23,367 nt of DNA from DAOUMF01 sp034411955. GTDB taxonomy: Bacteria > Chloroflexota > Dehalococcoidia > SM23-28-2 > RBG-16-64-32. The stretch is from contig DAOUMF010000168.1 in assembly GCA_034411955.1 (NCBI GenBank), positions 1 through 23,367 of the forward strand, in the 5' to 3' direction. Both the position numbers and the translations under genes were made by a program. Under the pieces are notes generated by a model. The model was given only the letters and a program-made list of their open reading frames with translations. It did not search any database and was not told the origin of the DNA. This document shows positions 22,298 through 23,367 of the stretch, one piece after another. Numbering within the stretch: position 1 is the stretch's first letter; every line of letters begins with the position of its first letter.

Positions 22298-23367
22298 TTA
22301 GCGGCCGATGGCTGCTTTGATCTCCGCCACGGCGCTGTCCAGCGGCACCAACGTGCTCTCTGCTGCCGTGCGGCGCTTCAGCTCCAGCGAGGCCTTCTCA
22401 AGGGTGCGGGGGCTGACCGTGACTCGCAGGGGCATGCCCAGCAGGTCGGCGTCGTTGAACTTCACCCCGGGCGTCTCGTTGCGGTCATCGTAGAGGACGG
22501 TGACGCCATCCGAGGGGAGGCGCCGGTACAGCTCGTCGGCGGCTTCGCGCACCTGCTGCCGCTCCGGCTGGAGGGCGACCAGGTGCACCTGGAAGGGGGC
22601 GATCTCTGCGGGCCAGATGATGCCCTGTTCGTCGTGGTTGGCCTCCACCACTGCGGCGAGCAGGCGTTCGGTGCCGATGCCGTAACTGCCCATGACGGTG
22701 GGGCGTTGCTTGCCGTGGGCGTCCAAATAGGTGGCGCCCAGCTTTTCGGCGTAGAAGGTGCCCAGCTTGAAGATCTGCCCCATCTCTACGCCGCGGCGCA
22801 GGTGCATGGGCGTGCGGCATTGGGATTCCCCATCTGTGGGGGCGGCGCAGAGAGACCCTTCCCTGGCCAGGGCGATGTCGGCGAGGATGTCCGCCTTCCA
22901 GTCGCGGCCGTAGTTGACGTTGAGCAGGTGGGTGTCCGGCTTGTTGGCGCCGGCCACCAGGTTGGCCTCCTGCGGCAGGAGGTCGTCCGCCACGATGCGC
23001 ACGTCCTTGAGTGCGACGGCGCCGGCGGAGCCGGGGACGAATCCGGCGGCGATGACCTCGTCCTCGCTCATGTAGTGGAGGTCGACGACGCCCAGGGCGC
23101 GGCGCAGCTTGGTCTCGTTGACGTCCATGTCGCCGCGGATGGCGACGAAGATGGGTTCGCCGGCAGCGGAGTAGAAGACGGCTTTGCAGGTCTTGGAGGT
23201 CGGGATGTCCAGGTGATCAGCGAGGGCCTGGATGGTGTAGAGGCCGGGGGTGGGGATCTCTTGGATGGGCTGCTCCTCGTCCGCCCTTGACGGATGGGCG
23301 GACTCCTTGATGAAGGCGGCGACCTCGGCGTTGGCGGCGTAGCCGCACTTTGGGCAGAGGAGGCAGG
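22298..23367 (-). CDS. proS: Prolyl-tRNA synthetase, bacterial type with editing domain (5' end missing)
   Basis: Charges tRNA-Pro with proline. The frame is open to the window edge, giving 356 complete codons of the C-terminal part. Visible from the edge: a CPKCGYAAN segment, the inserted YbaK-like editing domain (TPGLYTIQALADHLDIP...TSKTCKAVFYSA, which clears Ala-tRNA-Pro), the class II motif 3 region (MGSYGIGTERLLAAVVE), and the anticodon-binding domain (IAPFQVHLVAL...VTVLYDDRNETPGVKFNDADLLG). This is the bacterial form with the insertion, not the archaeal-like form. It stops 75 bases before the leader hairpin of nusA. Confidence 0.95.
   Translation of the reverse strand, partial: CLLCPKCGYAANAEVAAFIKESAHPSRADEEQPIQEIPTPGLYTIQALADHLDIPTSKTCKAVFYSAAGEPIFVAIRGDMDVNETKLRRALGVVDLHYMSEDEVIAAGFVPGSAGAVALKDVRIVADDLLPQEANLVAGANKPDTHLLNVNYGRDWKADILADIALAREGSLCAAPTDGESQCRTPMHLRRGVEMGQIFKLGTFYAEKLGATYLDAHGKQRPTVMGSYGIGTERLLAAVVEANHDEQGIIWPAEIAPFQVHLVALQPERQQVREAADELYRRLPSDGVTVLYDDRNETPGVKFNDADLLGMPLRVTVSPRTLEKASLELKRRTAAESTLVPLDSAVAEIKAAIGR

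Noticed and set aside
1..23367. CRISPR array or insertion sequence
   Set aside because: No regularly spaced direct repeats, transposase or terminal inverted repeats were seen.

Overview
The window looks like chromosomal sequence from a high-GC Chloroflexota bacterium, probably Dehalococcoidia-like. Reasons: very C-rich third codon positions, a DUF5679-type zinc-ribbon mini-protein, a tungsten-type aldehyde:ferredoxin oxidoreductase, an actinobacterial-style inositol lipid gene set outside the actinobacteria, and REP-like palindromes between genes. The taxon is inferred from protein flavour, not from a marker search.

Left part, plus strand (1-9237): the 3' part of an alkylsulfatase-type metallo-beta-lactamase, whose last codons look replaced and whose displaced native end lies just downstream; a lower-GC accessory gene encoding a wHTH / PIN-like nuclease / coiled-coil / two-helix membrane protein; a small dimeric alpha-beta barrel protein; endonuclease V (apparently leaderless); an AOR enzyme with a MoaD-like partner; prfB with its programmed +1 frameshift; and a secreted, membrane-anchored gluzincin peptidase overlapping the prfB end.

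Middle (9238-11465): a lower-GC nhaA antiporter on the minus strand, a small four-helix membrane protein on the plus strand, and gaps that hold REP-like palindromes and two short fragments resembling the 3' end of the peptidase gene.

Minus strand 16778 down to 11466 is a tightly coupled operon: inositol-1-phosphate synthase, LpxL/PatA-like acyltransferase, PHP phosphoesterase, PimA-like GT4 glycosyltransferase, CDP-alcohol phosphatidyltransferase, and a two-domain thioredoxin/glutaredoxin-like protein. Together the first five can make inositol phosphate, attach it to CDP-diacylglycerol, remove the phosphate (possibly the PHP protein) and mannosylate and acylate the product, as in phosphatidylinositol mannoside synthesis of mycobacteria. 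This is the most interesting system in the window.

Right part, minus strand (23367 down to 17060): the 3' part of proS, then the translation/transcription operon nusA-ylxR-infB-rbfA-truB, then a DUF5679 gene with its own promoter and a downstream terminator. nusA has a promoter in the 138-base gap after proS, and an intrinsic terminator sits inside the nusA leader, suggesting attenuation by NusA itself. No stretch longer than about 300 bases lacks a gene.
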